DNA of 64,000 nt from Gnetum montanum (Eukaryota; Streptophyta; Gnetopsida; Gnetales; Gnetaceae): positions 499,862-563,861 of the forward strand of contig MNCI01026467.1 of NCBI GenBank assembly GCA_015680685.1, read 5' to 3'. Positions 24,096 through 35,741 of the stretch are shown piece by piece. The notes under the pieces were generated by a model. That model made no database searches. It had not been told where the DNA came from and worked only from the letters and a program-made list of their open reading frames with translations. Made by a program: the position numbers and the translations under genes. Every line of letters begins with the position of its first letter. Position 1 is the stretch's first letter.

Positions 24096-25189
24096 TTGGC
24101 CCCTCTTTGTCAACGTCTGGAGGATGGGCTCGAGAGATGTTGACAAAAAAAATGAAACACCATAGAAGACACGACGCTAACTTTGCCACTCAGTGATTGT
24201 CAAGACGTCACTTGGCTACACTTGAGAGTGTTGCATTGGTTTTTTCCAAGGTTTAGAAGAAGGGAAAAGATGAGGTTTAGAAAAGTTCCTCGTGGGAGTG
24301 CTCATGAGGGACTTGTTCGCATTTTCATCTTTACTCTTGCTAACCCTTGACCTTTTGTAGGACAGGTGTTTCCTTCCCAGGATGAGTTGTGTTACATCCG
24401 TGAAGGGTTTTAACCTACCTACAGATGCTTCCCATGTGGTGAGTTGTGTTATGCACATCATGGAATTTGCACTCTGAAGTAGTCAAGCTAGTCGAGGCAC
24501 TCACTTTGTGACGCTCTAGAATTTGCTGCTATGGCTAGATGTACTCTCGGCCACACCCTGTAAGCACGACGAAGAGCGAAAAAGCCACAATGCGAAGCAA
24601 GGACAAAAGGTCTTGCTTGCTGCAGATGTTGTTGAAGCTCTTGGACATCTGTGCTAGTGCATGATATCCAAAGTAGGAAGGCCAGCAGTGGCCTTGGTAG
24701 TATTGGCATGGAGGAGCTAGCATCGAAGGCACCGGGAATTGTTGTGAGGGCAAATGCTCTAGAATCCCTGCCAAAGGCATGCATTCTTAGTTTAGCTATG
24801 GGATCAGCTACCACATAGCTAAACGTCGTACAAGCTAGGGTGTTGGCAAGGAGTTGGGGAGTAACAATATTGTGGCTGGGCCACAATACTGCTGGAACTC
24901 CAGCGACGAGCACTGGCCAAGGAACTACTGTCAGGGTGGTGAGCCATGGCGACGGTAGTTACGGAGGGCCAGTGTGATGTCATATGACATCTCTAGAGGG
25001 TCAGCACGATACTAAGAGTGGTGGCATCACATGCGTTCCAGATCGTGTTCCCATTGCATCATGAACTGTGTTCTGGAGCTTGCGATGTCACCTCCATGTC
25101 GGCACTGTGTATGCTCGTTCAATGTGTACTTGGCATAGATGCATGCTAGGGATGTGACGCGAACCTAGTTTAAGGTCTTGGTAGACCGT
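24096..25189 (-). other. Element C spacer between integrase and 3' LTR
   Basis: GC-richer than surroundings but no recognisable family on either strand. The polypurine tract is at 24096-24108. Open stretches near 24488-24913 have no motif and are not called. Confidence 0.5.
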
Positions 25190-25450
25190 GTGCTAGTTTA
25201 GAGTCCGAGTAGATCGCTGTGTTGGCTTAAGGTCCCAATAGACCATACATGCTAGTTTAACATCATAGCAGATGTGCTGTGCCAGTTTATAGTCATAGCG
25301 GACTAGCTGTGCTAGTTTTATGTCATAGCGGATGGTCGTTGCTAGTTTAACGTCGTAGCGGACGCTGCTTGGTGCTATCACCAGTTTAATGTCGTAGTAG
25401 ACGTTGCTTGTTGCTGTCACCAATTTAACGTCGTAGCAGGTGTTGCTCAT
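25190..25450 (-). repeat. Degenerate tandem repeat with TTAAACTAGC core (element C)
   Basis: Seven or more units of 30-39 bases share the minus-strand core CTATGACATTAAACTAGCA. Read as protein, the core gives the recurring YDVKLA, but no gene is implied. The same core recurs around 29200-29310 and 34240-34290 in this element and in element E. Confidence 0.65.
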
Positions 25451-25462
25451 TGTTGTCGTGCT

Positions 25463-26653
25463 TCAGATGTAGTATGACTTGAGGTATGAGTGATTCACAG
25501 GGTTGGCGAAATCGTTGCCGTCCATGTCCGCCAGCTTGAAGGCTCCATTCTCAAAGGCTTTGGTGACCATGTAAGGGCCTTCCCAGTTGGCTGAGAATTT
25601 GCTCACATGCTCACGGATAGCCTTGAGGATGAGGTCTCCCTTCTGCACTGGCCGTCGATGCAGGTCTGCATGGTGTTTTTGCTATTGCTTGCTCTAGTAG
25701 CGCTCTATGCAAATTAGTATCTACACGTGCTCCTCCTCTACTGAGTCAAGGTTGATGATCCGTGACTCGTTGTTCTAGGATTCACTCACGACATCTGAGA
25801 GGATCATCCGAAGTGATGGTACCTATAACTCAAGAGGCAACACAGCTTTAGATCTGTAAACAAGGCTGTAAGGAGTCTTACTTGTCACGGTTCTGCATGT
25901 CATTCTGTAGGCCCATACAACGTAGAGGATTTGCTTGTGCCACCACCTCTTGCTGTTGCCAAGCATTCGCTTCAGCAAGTTGATGATGGACTTATTTGTA
26001 GCCTCTACCTGTCCATTTGCCTACGGGTAGTATGGGGAGGAGAATGATTGCTTGATGCCTAGGTTGCTGCAAAAGGTTCAAGTTTCCATACTACTGAATT
26101 GTGGCCCATTGTCGATTACAATAGTCATTGGAAGCCCAAACCTCATCATTATGTTATCTAGGATGAAATGGTAGATTTGTTGAGACATCATTTTCCTTAG
26201 GGGAATAGCTTCCACCCACTTATTAAAATACTCAGTGGCGGTGATAATGAAGCTATGCCCTACAAAGGATTTAGGCATGATAGGTCCTATGAGGTCTAGT
26301 CCCCATTGTTGGAAAGGCCACATGATTTGCATTGGGTGTAGGTCTGTAGGTGAGACATGTATGAGATTTGCATATCTTTGGCACGTGTCACACGTCTGAA
26401 CTTTCGACAGGTAGTCACACTCCATGTGGGGCCAATAGTACCCTAGGCATCTGACCTTCATAGCCATAGCCTTGGGTGCTATGTGTCCACCACACATCCC
26501 CTCATGCACTTCATTAACTACCTTCTACACCTGCTCCCCACCCATGCATGCCAGCAACATCCCATCATAAGAACGTCGGCATAGGGCATCATTCCCCATG
26601 AGCATATATTTCCAGGTGTGCTTTTGGATTGCATCTCTTTGAGCAAATGTCAG
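25463..26653 (-). pseudogene. pol: Element C integrase
   Basis: Integrase inserts the cDNA into the host chromosome. The HHCC zinc domain is visible (HEGMCGGH near 26490, CDTCQR near 26385), then the catalytic core with GLDLIGP (about 26300), VIDNGPQF (about 26100) and NGQVEATN, which keeps the third acidic residue (around 26010). The C-terminal GDLILKAIR..WEGPYMV lies at 25550-25645 and the stop at 25463. In-frame stops include a TAG at about 26530, a TGA at about 26078, and a TAG within the conserved YYP-ANGQ motif. DDE residues are present, but the frame is broken. Confidence 0.88.
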
Positions 26654-27810
26654 TCAACTTGGGGGTTCTCTGTGTTGTAGGTAGGCTTTAATGTTAGTGT
26701 ACCACTCCTGGGTATCTGCAGCACTAATAGAGGCCATGTGTCCTGCCTGAGTGATCGGCACAATACATTCGTCAATCGAGGTTGGTAGACTTGCGAATGA
26801 GTGTGGTGGAATGTTTAATGCAAGGGTGGCTAAGGCATCTGCCATGGTGTTTTCGTTGCGTGGCACGTGTTGCACATATGTGGTTGCAAATTGCTTAAGC
26901 AAGCTTTTTGCTAGGTCGTAGTAGGGTTGCAGGTGTGTAGCTTTGTAGGCATAGACCCTGGTGATTTTATTCACAACTAGTTGCGAATCACTACGGATTG
27001 CCAGGTGTTGTCTGCATAGTGTTTGGGTAGTAGAGAAGCCTTTGAGTAGTCCCTCATACTCTGTCACATTATTGGTGCAGGAGAACATAAAATGATAAGT
27101 AGACAGGTGCATTTCCCCAGAGGGGAACATAATGACGGTAGCTACGCTACCTCCTCGCGCGGTTGAAGCACCATCAAAGTGTAGAGTAGCTTCTAGGTGC
27201 AATGGAATGATGTTGATAATGCCAACATGTTTGTCTAGGAATTCAGGGTCTATGGTTGCGTGGTCGTCGATGGGTGAGGCTGTAAGTTGCATTGCTATGG
27301 CTTGAGACTTAGTCGATGATTGGCTTACATAGTTTAGGTCAAACTCCGTGGTTATTGCTTTCCATTGGGCTATCCTACTGCTTTCATACAGGTTGTTAGT
27401 GATAGCCTGGAGTATGTTGCTTTTGCAAATGATGTTGATCATTCTACGAAATAGGTAGTGCCTCCACTTTTTTAATGCAAACACTAAGACAAGGCTATTC
27501 CTCTCCACTTCATTGTATTTTGCCTCATGCGATATTAGTGCATGACTCAAATAATACACTAGTGTCTCAGATCCGTCGTCTCGTTTCTGACATAGCAATG
27601 CTGCGATAGATGTGTTGGAGGTGGCAAGGTAGATGAAGAAAGGCTTATCTATTTGTGGCAGATGTGTAGTTGGGAGGTGCAAGAGTTCTTCTTTCAAGTC
27701 ATCGAAGGCTTGTTGACACTGGGTTATTCACTCAAAGTCAATCCCTTTCTTTAGAAGATGTTGCATGGGGTGTAACTTATCAGTCAACTTTTCTATAAAC
27801 CTTCAAATGA
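26654..27810 (-). pseudogene. pol: Element C double RNase H (degenerate gypsy type plus archaeal type)
   Basis: The first RNase H (about 27697-27330) has FFIYLATSNTSIAALLCQ where an active enzyme has Asp, so its catalytic site is lost. The second (about 27190-26780) reads LHFDGAS, NNVTEYEGLL, IRSDSQLV and MADALA; these are the four acidic positions D, E, D, D of the archaeal-type RNase H known to be captured by Tat elements. RNase H removes RNA from the RNA/DNA hybrid. The 347-residue stretch without stops (27697-26654) is the longest intact coding piece of this element apart from RT. Confidence 0.88.
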
Positions 27811-28945
27811 ACTATACCCTGCCTTACAACCCACGTAGCTCTTTAAGGTTTGTAGGAGGTGCCAGGTTGACGATGGCCCTAACTTTGTCAGGGTCCACCC
27901 TTATTCCAACCTTCGATACCACGAATCCTAACATGCGTCCAGTTTTCACACTGAAGACACACTTCTTAGGATTAAGGCGTAAGTCGTGCATTTGACAACA
28001 CTTAAGGACTACCCCTAGATCATACGGGTGATTAGCTGCCTCTTTGGACTTGACTGCTATATCATCCACGTAGTCATTTAGTGTTTCTAGGATGTAATCT
28101 CTAAAGATGTAAGTCATGGCTCGTTGGTAGGTTGCTCCAACATTCTTAAGCCCAAAAGGCATCATGGTGTAACAGAAGGTCCCCCATGGGGTCATGAAGG
28201 TTGTCATTAGTTGATGGTCTGGGTTGATGCAAATTTGGTTGTAGCCGGAGAAGCCATCCATGAAGGATAACAGAGCATGACTAGCCATGGTGTTGATGAG
28301 TTGATCGATGCTTGGAAGTGGGAAATCATCTTTGATCGTCACCTTGTTCAGATCCTGGAAGTCTATATAGATTCGTATTCCTTCCATTTTCTTAGAAACC
28401 ATGACGATGTTGGACATCCATTCTGAATAATCAATTGCACAGATGAAACCAGCTTGGTATAGCTTGGTGATTTCATCCCTTACGGCTAGTGCAATTTCTA
28501 GTTTGACTTTTCGAGCCTTCTGCTTAACTGCTTTCATGCGTGGGTCGAGGACGATGTTGTGCTGTATCAGCCGTGGGTCTAAACCTGCCATGTCACTATA
28601 TGACCACATGAAACCTTTGATGTTGTCTTGCAGAATTTTGGCTACGTTTTCATGCAGCTGCGCATCTAGGAGGGAGCTAACCTTTAATGTTTTTACCTCT
28701 CCCTTGGGCGTGGTCACAGGCATCTCGACAAGAGGGTTCTTGGTTACATCCCCAGCCTCCAAATCTAGGGTTTGGACCAGTTGCTCAGGCCAGTTTGGGG
28801 ATGCTTCTAAATACGCTATGGTGCTAGCCGTGGTTGACCCCCAGTTGATTAGGTCAAGGTTCAATTGTCTTGTGAGCTTGCCATGTGGAGCTGCTAGAGC
28901 TAAAGGCATGGAGAGATTGTGATGAATTTCCATTTTCTTCTTAAC
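27811..28945 (-). pseudogene. pol: Element C reverse transcriptase
   Basis: Copies the element RNA into DNA. From the ATG at 28933 an open frame of 369 residues shows AGFICAIDYSEWMSNIV (about 28470-28420), IDFQDLNKVTIKDDFPLP (about 28370-28318), FMDGFSGYNQI (about 28270) and MPFGLKN (about 28160). The catalytic YVDDIAVKS is intact at about 28052-28078. Sequence and spacing are of the Tat lineage. The frame is continuous to near 27824, then meets a stop. Directly upstream is a splice-acceptor-like CATTTTGACAG ending at 28946, so the true start may be in an upstream exon. Confidence 0.9.
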
Positions 28946-29399
28946 CTGTCAAAATGAGTTGAAAGCCTGGTTAAGAGACGCCTGTTGGTAGCAATCGTGT
29001 ATAATGAAAACTTGCAAAGCAATGACGAGATGTATGATGTAGAGATTAAAATTTTACCAATTTAAAGTCATGGCAGACCATTATGGCATGGAGATGCAGA
29101 GCTGCTAAAATGGGAAATGTAAAACTGTTAATGTGAAAATGTGATACTATTAGTTTAGCATCATTGTAGACTGCAAACATATAACAAATCAAAAAATGCT
29201 AGTTTAAGGTCTTTTTGAATCGCGAAAGTTGCAACTATGCTGGGGTTTGCTAGTTTAAGGTCTTTTCGGACCGGTAAAAGTGCAGCTATGCCATGATTGC
29301 TAGTTTAAGGTCTTTTTGAACTGTGATAATCAAAAATATATTTTTTCATTTTTTGGGAAAGCAAGCCATTAGCTTGAAGCTTGTCAAGGTTTTAATGCT

Positions 29400-29535
29400 A
29401 ACAGTGTTATGATGTCGTGGCGAGCATGCTACGCTATATGGTGCACTATGCATTAAACAAAGAGAGAGAGTGGAAACTTTCCCTTTTTCACCATTACAAC
29501 CATAAATAGGGATTAAACCCTAGTAAGCTTGTCAT
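29400..29535 (+). promoter_or_regulatory. Promoter of the antisense gene in element C
   Basis: CCATAAATAGGG at 29500-29511 is a plant-type TATA box on the plus strand, about 150 bases before the first ATGs. Upstream, GCATGCTACGCTATATGG (about 29427-29444) repeats the GCTACGCTA motif of the C LTR. An AG repeat lies at 29461-29471. Confidence 0.55.
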
Positions 29536-29661
29536 TCTCACCCTAAGAGCGTAGAGCCCATATTCGGAGCATAAGGTGATTTCAGAGTGCAAAGTGATTG
29601 TGCTAATAGTGGACAAGGTGGTTTTTTGCATAGTAGCAAGGAAGAATTTGCAAGTAGGATG

Positions 29662-32600
29662 ATGGCTCCAAAGAAGGAACGCACAAATTTGGCACTTGCA
29701 AAGGTCGAGGAGGTGATGCAAACCCTAGGGTGCATGACACAAGCGTGTGTCTCGATGCGGAGGGACACACCATTGACCCAAAAGGCTACCATGCTTCCTT
29801 TGTTTTTTCACAATTCTCTTATCATTTTTTCTTCTATTGTTCTTTGCTTTTATTTTGTATCCTAGTCTTAAGTCATTTGTGTTTTCTATTATCACATTGT
29901 TTTGGCCTTTGCATTGCCATTGTTTCCGTTTCGGCTACGGCAGATGCATAAACGCTATGCCATCATTGCATGCAAGGTTGCTTAAACTACCACCGCCACA
30001 GTTGTCATAACTGCTGGGGTTTGGGCAGTTTAAGTTTTTTGATCTTCGAATGGCATGACGTAGGACCCTCAAGAGGGTTTGGCCATGCGTGATGCGATAG
30101 TGCAACACGTGTTCTGTCGGGGCGTATTGTTAATTACCCTATTAGGGGTAATTGCTTTGTTGCTATGCTAGGTTATTTTTGCTATGCTACTACTTTCATG
30201 TTCTTGCTATGCTATGTGTGGAAAGAGGGTTATGCTACGCTATATGTATGAACTGCTAGGTATTGCTATGTTGGGTGCGCATTGCACTTAGACATGATGC
30301 TAACACTTGCTGGTTGCATTGCGTAGGATGGGGCTAAGGCTAATCCTAATTGTTTTAGAAATTAGAGGGGTCTTGTGTCATGTGAGAAAACCTGTGGCCA
30401 ATTCTCCTTCTCCCCAGATACATGTGGGAGAGCGGGGGATCTAGTTCAGGAAAGGGGCACAGGACTTCCTACAATTCCTCCTTGACCATTTCAGTGTGAT
30501 CGTTTGGTCATCCCTAGAGGAGGAGGAGGCGGCTAGCATAACAGAAGCCATATTTCCTGGGGCAAGTTAGGGCATTCTGAGGTTTCTGACCAATGGGGCA
30601 ATCATGAGTAGGCAGGGAGAAGGATCCAGTCAGTGCCCAATAGGCTTAAGCCATTTGGCCTGGATCTGGGATATGCCTAAGTACAACTACTACCACCATT
30701 ACAACACATTATTCCTCACACGTTATATGGCGATGTGCTTCCAGAACCCATAGGGAACTATCTACTGTGCTGGCAGGTGAGTTTTGCAACCTTGTTCCGC
30801 TGTGTTGTGCAACGCTGGCCATATTGACCAAATGCTAATAGTGTGTGTTTTTTACTAGATTATTCATCAATAAGGATGGGGTTCATGACTGACCAGGTTT
30901 GTTGGCAATAGCACAGATAGCCCTACAGGAGTTCTCTTCTGCTGAGAACCTGTGGGCCAGTGTGATCAGTCAATGCAGGGGTGAATATCACACCTACCTA
31001 AACCTATACTCTATTCCCTACGATCAATGTAAGGGGTAGGGTTGTTTGGATGAGGAGTGGGCAAAACCCTTCAAACCGATCACAGTTGAACAAGTTCTGG
31101 TTGAACTTCCACTATGCCCATTACCGTATAGGCCCGGTAGGCCAAACAGTAAGTGTGGCATGCTTAAGTGTCTTTGCAATATTTGTACTTTTGGCATTTT
31201 TATGCTAAACATTTTTGCAAAAAATATTAAAGAGGTGAAGAAGCCCTAGGAGGTAATAGTGGTAACTGCCAAGACACAAGCGGCAAACATCTACTTCAAA
31301 TATGACGAAGTAGAAGCAAGCCAACGCTGGATAATCGATGTGGATTTGGACTCCTTGGTCCAGAACCTTGAAAAGGTTGAATTTATGGATCTATTCCTGG
31401 CCCCAAATCTAAGTGTTCCTACCACTGAGATGCTCTCCCTGGTCAACTCCTTTTTTGACAAGGTGGGTCGCTTTCGCATGCACATACAGGGCATGTGGGT
31501 GGTCTTTGAAATCAATGACCAACTATTTGTAGACCTATTCGGTGTCCCTTCCAATGGCGTCCTCATAGGGCCAAAGGGCAATAAGGATCTGACACTTCAA
31601 AAGAAGGATATTCAGGAGTGGTTGGGGATTACTAAGGAGCGAAAAGGGCTCCCTATGGAGAAGCTCAAACCAGGACCCGCTAGAGAGATTTACCCTATCT
31701 TTTGTGCTTGCACATTCCCCCAGTTGCTTATCCAAGGGAAGGTTTTGGGGATTGAGCAGGCCTAGATAATGTGGGAGGTCATGGAAGAGGGTTGCTTATT
31801 ACAACTGGGCCAAATTTCTATGTAAAGGGTTGCAGGATGAAATATTGGGACTCCATCAGAAATTGGAGTCCCATTCCAACATACATTATGCCTTTTACAT
31901 AGGCTGTTTGAAGCACTTTGTGGAGTTTCTAGTGGTTTACAAGAATGGAGTCTGGGTCATGCGAAATTGCAACCAGATTTCTAGACCATGGATTCGCTAG
32001 ATCCTTTGGATCATCCGAACCCAAGATCCCCTAGAAATAATTGGGGAGTCATTGTCTATAAAGACTAAAGATTGGGTAGCCCACAACGTTTGTGGGCAAG
32101 ATAGCATAGGAGAGACACCCTTTGTTGTAGCTGGTAGCATGTTGTGAGGGGAATGTCTCATAGTTGAGACTGTGCCCAAAAAGTTATAGTGAAAGAGGTC
32201 TTCCCCAGCTAAAGAATTCCTTCACGTGGAGGAGGAGGAGGGTCGAAGAATGCGACTTAAACTACAGAGGACGCAACCCCCCATTGGTAAACACTTTTTT
32301 CTAATGCTTACTTTGTTATTGTCTACTACGCTGGGTAGTGTAGCATAGCATAGTACCTACTTTAAGCTAACTTATTTTAGACTAATGAAAACATGCTTCT
32401 TTGCTGGCAGAGGAAGAAGAAGAAGAAGAAGAAGGTGACGAAGAGGTGTCGACCCCTAAGATGGGGGTGACAAATAAAGACACGGAGGCCCCAGTCGTGG
32501 AAGAAAGGGCCCCGGTCAAGAAGAAGGGAGCTCTTGTCACTAAGGCAGGGGCTCTTGTCATTAGGGAGAATCCTCCTACCAATGAAGAGAAACCTCCCTT

Positions 32601-34062
32601 GAGTAAAAAAGATGCTGGTCTCCTGAAAGAAAAGGCACCAGCACATGAAGGAGAGGCTTGTGTAGACTTGGCAGGGCCTTCTGCCAAGGCTACCGTCATC
32701 GTTTTGCATCAGAAAGAAGGGAGACCGCAATCAGACACTGGTGAGTTTGGCAATATGTCTACCTTGTCACAGCCTATTTTGGCCATTGCTAATATGCTTA
32801 GTTATATAACAGGCACTACTGTTGACGTTGCAGGACCCCCTTTGATTTGTGCGGAGTCGTGGTCCAAGATCCCTGACAAGTTTATGTTCGTGCAGGGAAT
32901 CGTTGATGACATGATCAATTACCTTCAGTAGGAAAACCTTGACATGGGTAAGTAGTAGTATTAGATGCTCTCATGTTGTTATGCTAGAATTTTTTGAGTT
33001 TGCTAATCTTGCTACGCTAACGCGATTGTTATGCTCTTTGTGTCATGGTAGTCTCTCGGCTTAAATGGGGCTCGGCATGACCTTTGAAGGTCAGTGCCAT
33101 GCCTACATTCTCACTTGAAGTGAGCAAGGTATCTCGTTGCTCGGCACGCTCCTTGTGAGAGTATAAGTGCATCAACGAGGACATGTGAAAATGGGTCCAA
33201 AAAGCTGAGCAAAGGGAGGCCAACCTGAGCATCGAGGTGGAGGATCTCAGGTCGAGGAACAAGTTCCTCATAGCCCATGACACTAATAATGAGTACTGGC
33301 ATACAACTGTGATAGATTACGCTAGATTTTGAACAGTCACAGGTTAGAACATTGAAGCCACTCGTGAGATAATCGAACAACAGATGCAAATGGACTTGCT
33401 AGCCTAGAAGTGTCAGGATCTAAAAGACTTCAGTGTCAAGGTTTATGAATGGGGGTAGTCCTAGAAAAATCATAAACACATGTATAAACTAGAAAATGAC
33501 ACCCACCGTAGACTGTACAAGGACACTGCTATGGAGGCATTTACGTATAAAGCATTCGTAAATGCCATCGATGCTTTTGAGGCCTATGCTAAGTTCAAAT
33601 AGTAGGTAAAAACTACGAAATCTCCTGACCTGAAAGTGGACCTTCACACAGGAGAGACTGCAATTGTCTCCTTTCCTTTGGGACCACCAAGGTGGACAAC
33701 CACTGAAAGAGAGAGAGATATCGCGGACACTAAACTAAGCAACAGGCGTTGGGTGGACATCATGGCAGAGGAGGTCTGGCGTGGCCTCGGGCTTGGGTTA
33801 AACTGGATACCCTTTGAGAAGGACGTAGGCCCTTCTCATGTTAGTTTCTTTCTACTGTATTGATGCTTATGCTCTATTGTAGTTTGCATTTGTTGCCCTA
33901 GCTAATTGCTTCACTCCTGCGATGCAGGCTCTAGATGAGGGTGCAAGGCCCATAGAGGGAGGGAATGAAGAATCGACAAAGGATAACACAGGGGAAGGTG
34001 ATGCAAAAGGAAATGATGCAAGGATGAATGGTGAAGATGATGCAAATAGAGACAACCCATGA
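29662..34062 (+). pseudogene. Antisense multi-exon accessory gene inside element C (decayed)
   Basis: It starts MAPKKERTNLALAKVEEVM at 29662 (another ATG just before). Exons that can be followed: 30418-30776, 30859-31148, 31233-32286, 32411-32947, 33052-33839, 33928-34062. The 3' border of the first exon is unresolved. Introns are 82, 84, 124, 104 and 88 bases, begin GTGAGT, GTAAGT, GTAAAC, GTAAGT and GTTAGT, end in AG, and each joins the flanking reading frames in phase. The product has a globular N-part (VEQVLVELPLCPLPYRPG near 31090), an acidic and Pro/Lys-rich middle (32410-32690), a long coiled coil (33150-33600) and an acidic tail. Seven TAG and one TGA stops are seen in exons 2-5 and one frameshift near 31790, so it is dead. 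Antisense accessory ORFs are known in some Tat elements; the domain family could not be named. Confidence 0.75.
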
Positions 34063-34385
34063 CCGCATGGGATTTTTTTTAAAAAATTTTTGAAGTTTTG
34101 AAATTTTGTAAAAATTTTGCAAACATTGTCCAAAAGGTAAAAGTTTCGAATAGAGAAGAATTTCAGAAAAGAAATTGATTCTACGTTAACTTGTGTATCG
34201 TCTACATGGTACATTTTGTGTAAAGTTTTTATGCTTTTATGTGCTAGTTTTAGGCCATTTCGGGCCTTTGCTAGTTTTAGGCCATTTCAGGCCATAGCGT
34301 AGTATGCCAAAAGGGATGTATGTTAATAGAGTAAAAGGTGATGAATGTGCAAGGGATGGAAACTAAGCAAGGAGTAGTGGGGTTG

Positions 34386-35690
34386 CTACACTATGCATAG
34401 CTGCCTCTTGGCCCATTGTGAGTTAAGTAGAATGTAAGGTTGAGGTGTTTTGCTAGAGCCCTCGTCCACATCATTGTTCCCTGCTTGGAAGGGAAACTCA
34501 ACCCATGCGTTTTTGTTTTGGTAACCAGCTTGTTGAGCCAATTCTCCTGCTGGATGTTCAGTGCATGCGTGAGTAGGTGCTTCATTCTTAGAGGTTACGA
34601 CCTCTGAGCCCTGCTCCATGTCTATGTTACTGATAGCTTGTGCTGCTACTTCATCACCATGGATCACCACTTCCCTGCCTACGTATGGTAGGTGGATTTC
34701 CTGGTGTATAGGTGAGAAGACAGCCCTAAGTTGTGCTAACCATGATTTCCCCAAGATCAGGTTAAACTTGGGCAGTTCCTCGACCACGATAAAAGTTGCA
34801 TTTGTGGGGAACTAGTCCCCTACTATGAAGTCTATGTGAATTGTGCCTTTCACCAGGATGCGTTTCCCATTGAATGACCTTAGACACGAAGTTGCTGTGG
34901 GTTTGATCTGGTCGACCATGCCCAACTTGTCCATAATAGGGAAGGGGATGATGTTTGTGGCAGCCCCATCATGAATGTGTACCCTTCGGATCCAGTGTTG
35001 GTCGACCTGAATTGTGATGAAAATGGATGTTGTTGTCACCTGACCCCTTTCAGGATCTTCCCTAATGGCGTCGTCACTGAAAGTCAATTGGGATGGCTCA
35101 AGCTCTGTGAGTGCAGGGGGAAGCATGACCGAGTGGATCGCTTCCTCTTCTGCTGGCATGTCTTCGTTGACTAGAATCACTATCAACATGCAGATCAGAG
35201 CCTCGCGGTGGGTTACAGACATTATGATTAGGTCGTACAAGCTCAGTGTAGCATTTTTCTATTTTAGAGCTTGGTTGACCTGAGTGAGGACATTCAAAAG
35301 GTCTTGGCCACCCCCCTATTTAACATTTTCCTCTTCTTCAATTCGTCCCAAGAGACGAACTTCCTAAGGAGGGGTGACTTTGAGTTTAGGTTTAGACCCT
35401 TTTTGGTAGGGTAGCGTAGACTGTGTAGTTATGGTAATGTTCATCTTTGGTGAGGAGGGTGTAGATGCAGGGGGTGGAGACATAGGCTTGGAAGTACTAG
35501 GGATAGTACTTCCTCTTGACGTCTCGCCTGCAAAGTGTACTTCCCATTTTTTAGGACGAGAAGGTTGTTCAGCTATTTTATGCAAGGCAGGGGCTATCGA
35601 AGGAGTCAACCCCCTAATGATGAAAGGAGCTAATGGTGTTAGCAGGTGAAGTAGCATGGTTTTACTAACAGGTGACATGGGGATGGATGC
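34386..35690 (-). pseudogene. pol: Element C protease region
   Basis: Aspartic protease that cleaves Gag-Pol. The motif region at about 34960-34995 reads VHIHDGAATNIIP, where a canonical protease has D-T/S-G; E has HIDDGAT. The C-terminal flap and dimer strand are visible as FNLILGKSWLAQLRAV (about 34765-34720). A stop at about 34812 separates the two halves. Upstream, 35364-35680 encodes a Pro/Ser-rich linker to gag. The residue change makes activity doubtful, although some Tat relatives also depart from the canonical triplet. Confidence 0.7.
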
Positions 35691-35741
35691 CCATGGAGGG
35701 ACTCTCAGGATGAACAGCTATTGCGAGCTTTGATTAGTTGC

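Larger units (their letters stand above)
28946..34385 (-). other. Gap between protease and RT of element C, possible Ogre-type intron
   Basis: The minus-strand frame stops after protease (34386) and resumes at 28945 after TTTTGACAG, a good 3' splice site. Ogre elements are known to have an intron at exactly this place. A donor near 34386 was not identified with confidence. The gap is unusually large (5.4 kb) because it contains the antisense gene. Confidence 0.5.

Noticed and set aside
24488-24913. A 141-residue minus-strand frame in C near the 3' LTR as an extra gene
   Set aside because: No motif or splice signals, atypical composition, and overlapping frames of similar length.
32401-32931. 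Acidic Glu-rich frame as a single host nuclear protein gene
   Set aside because: It is bounded by good splice sites on both sides that join it in phase to neighbouring exons of the antisense gene in element C.
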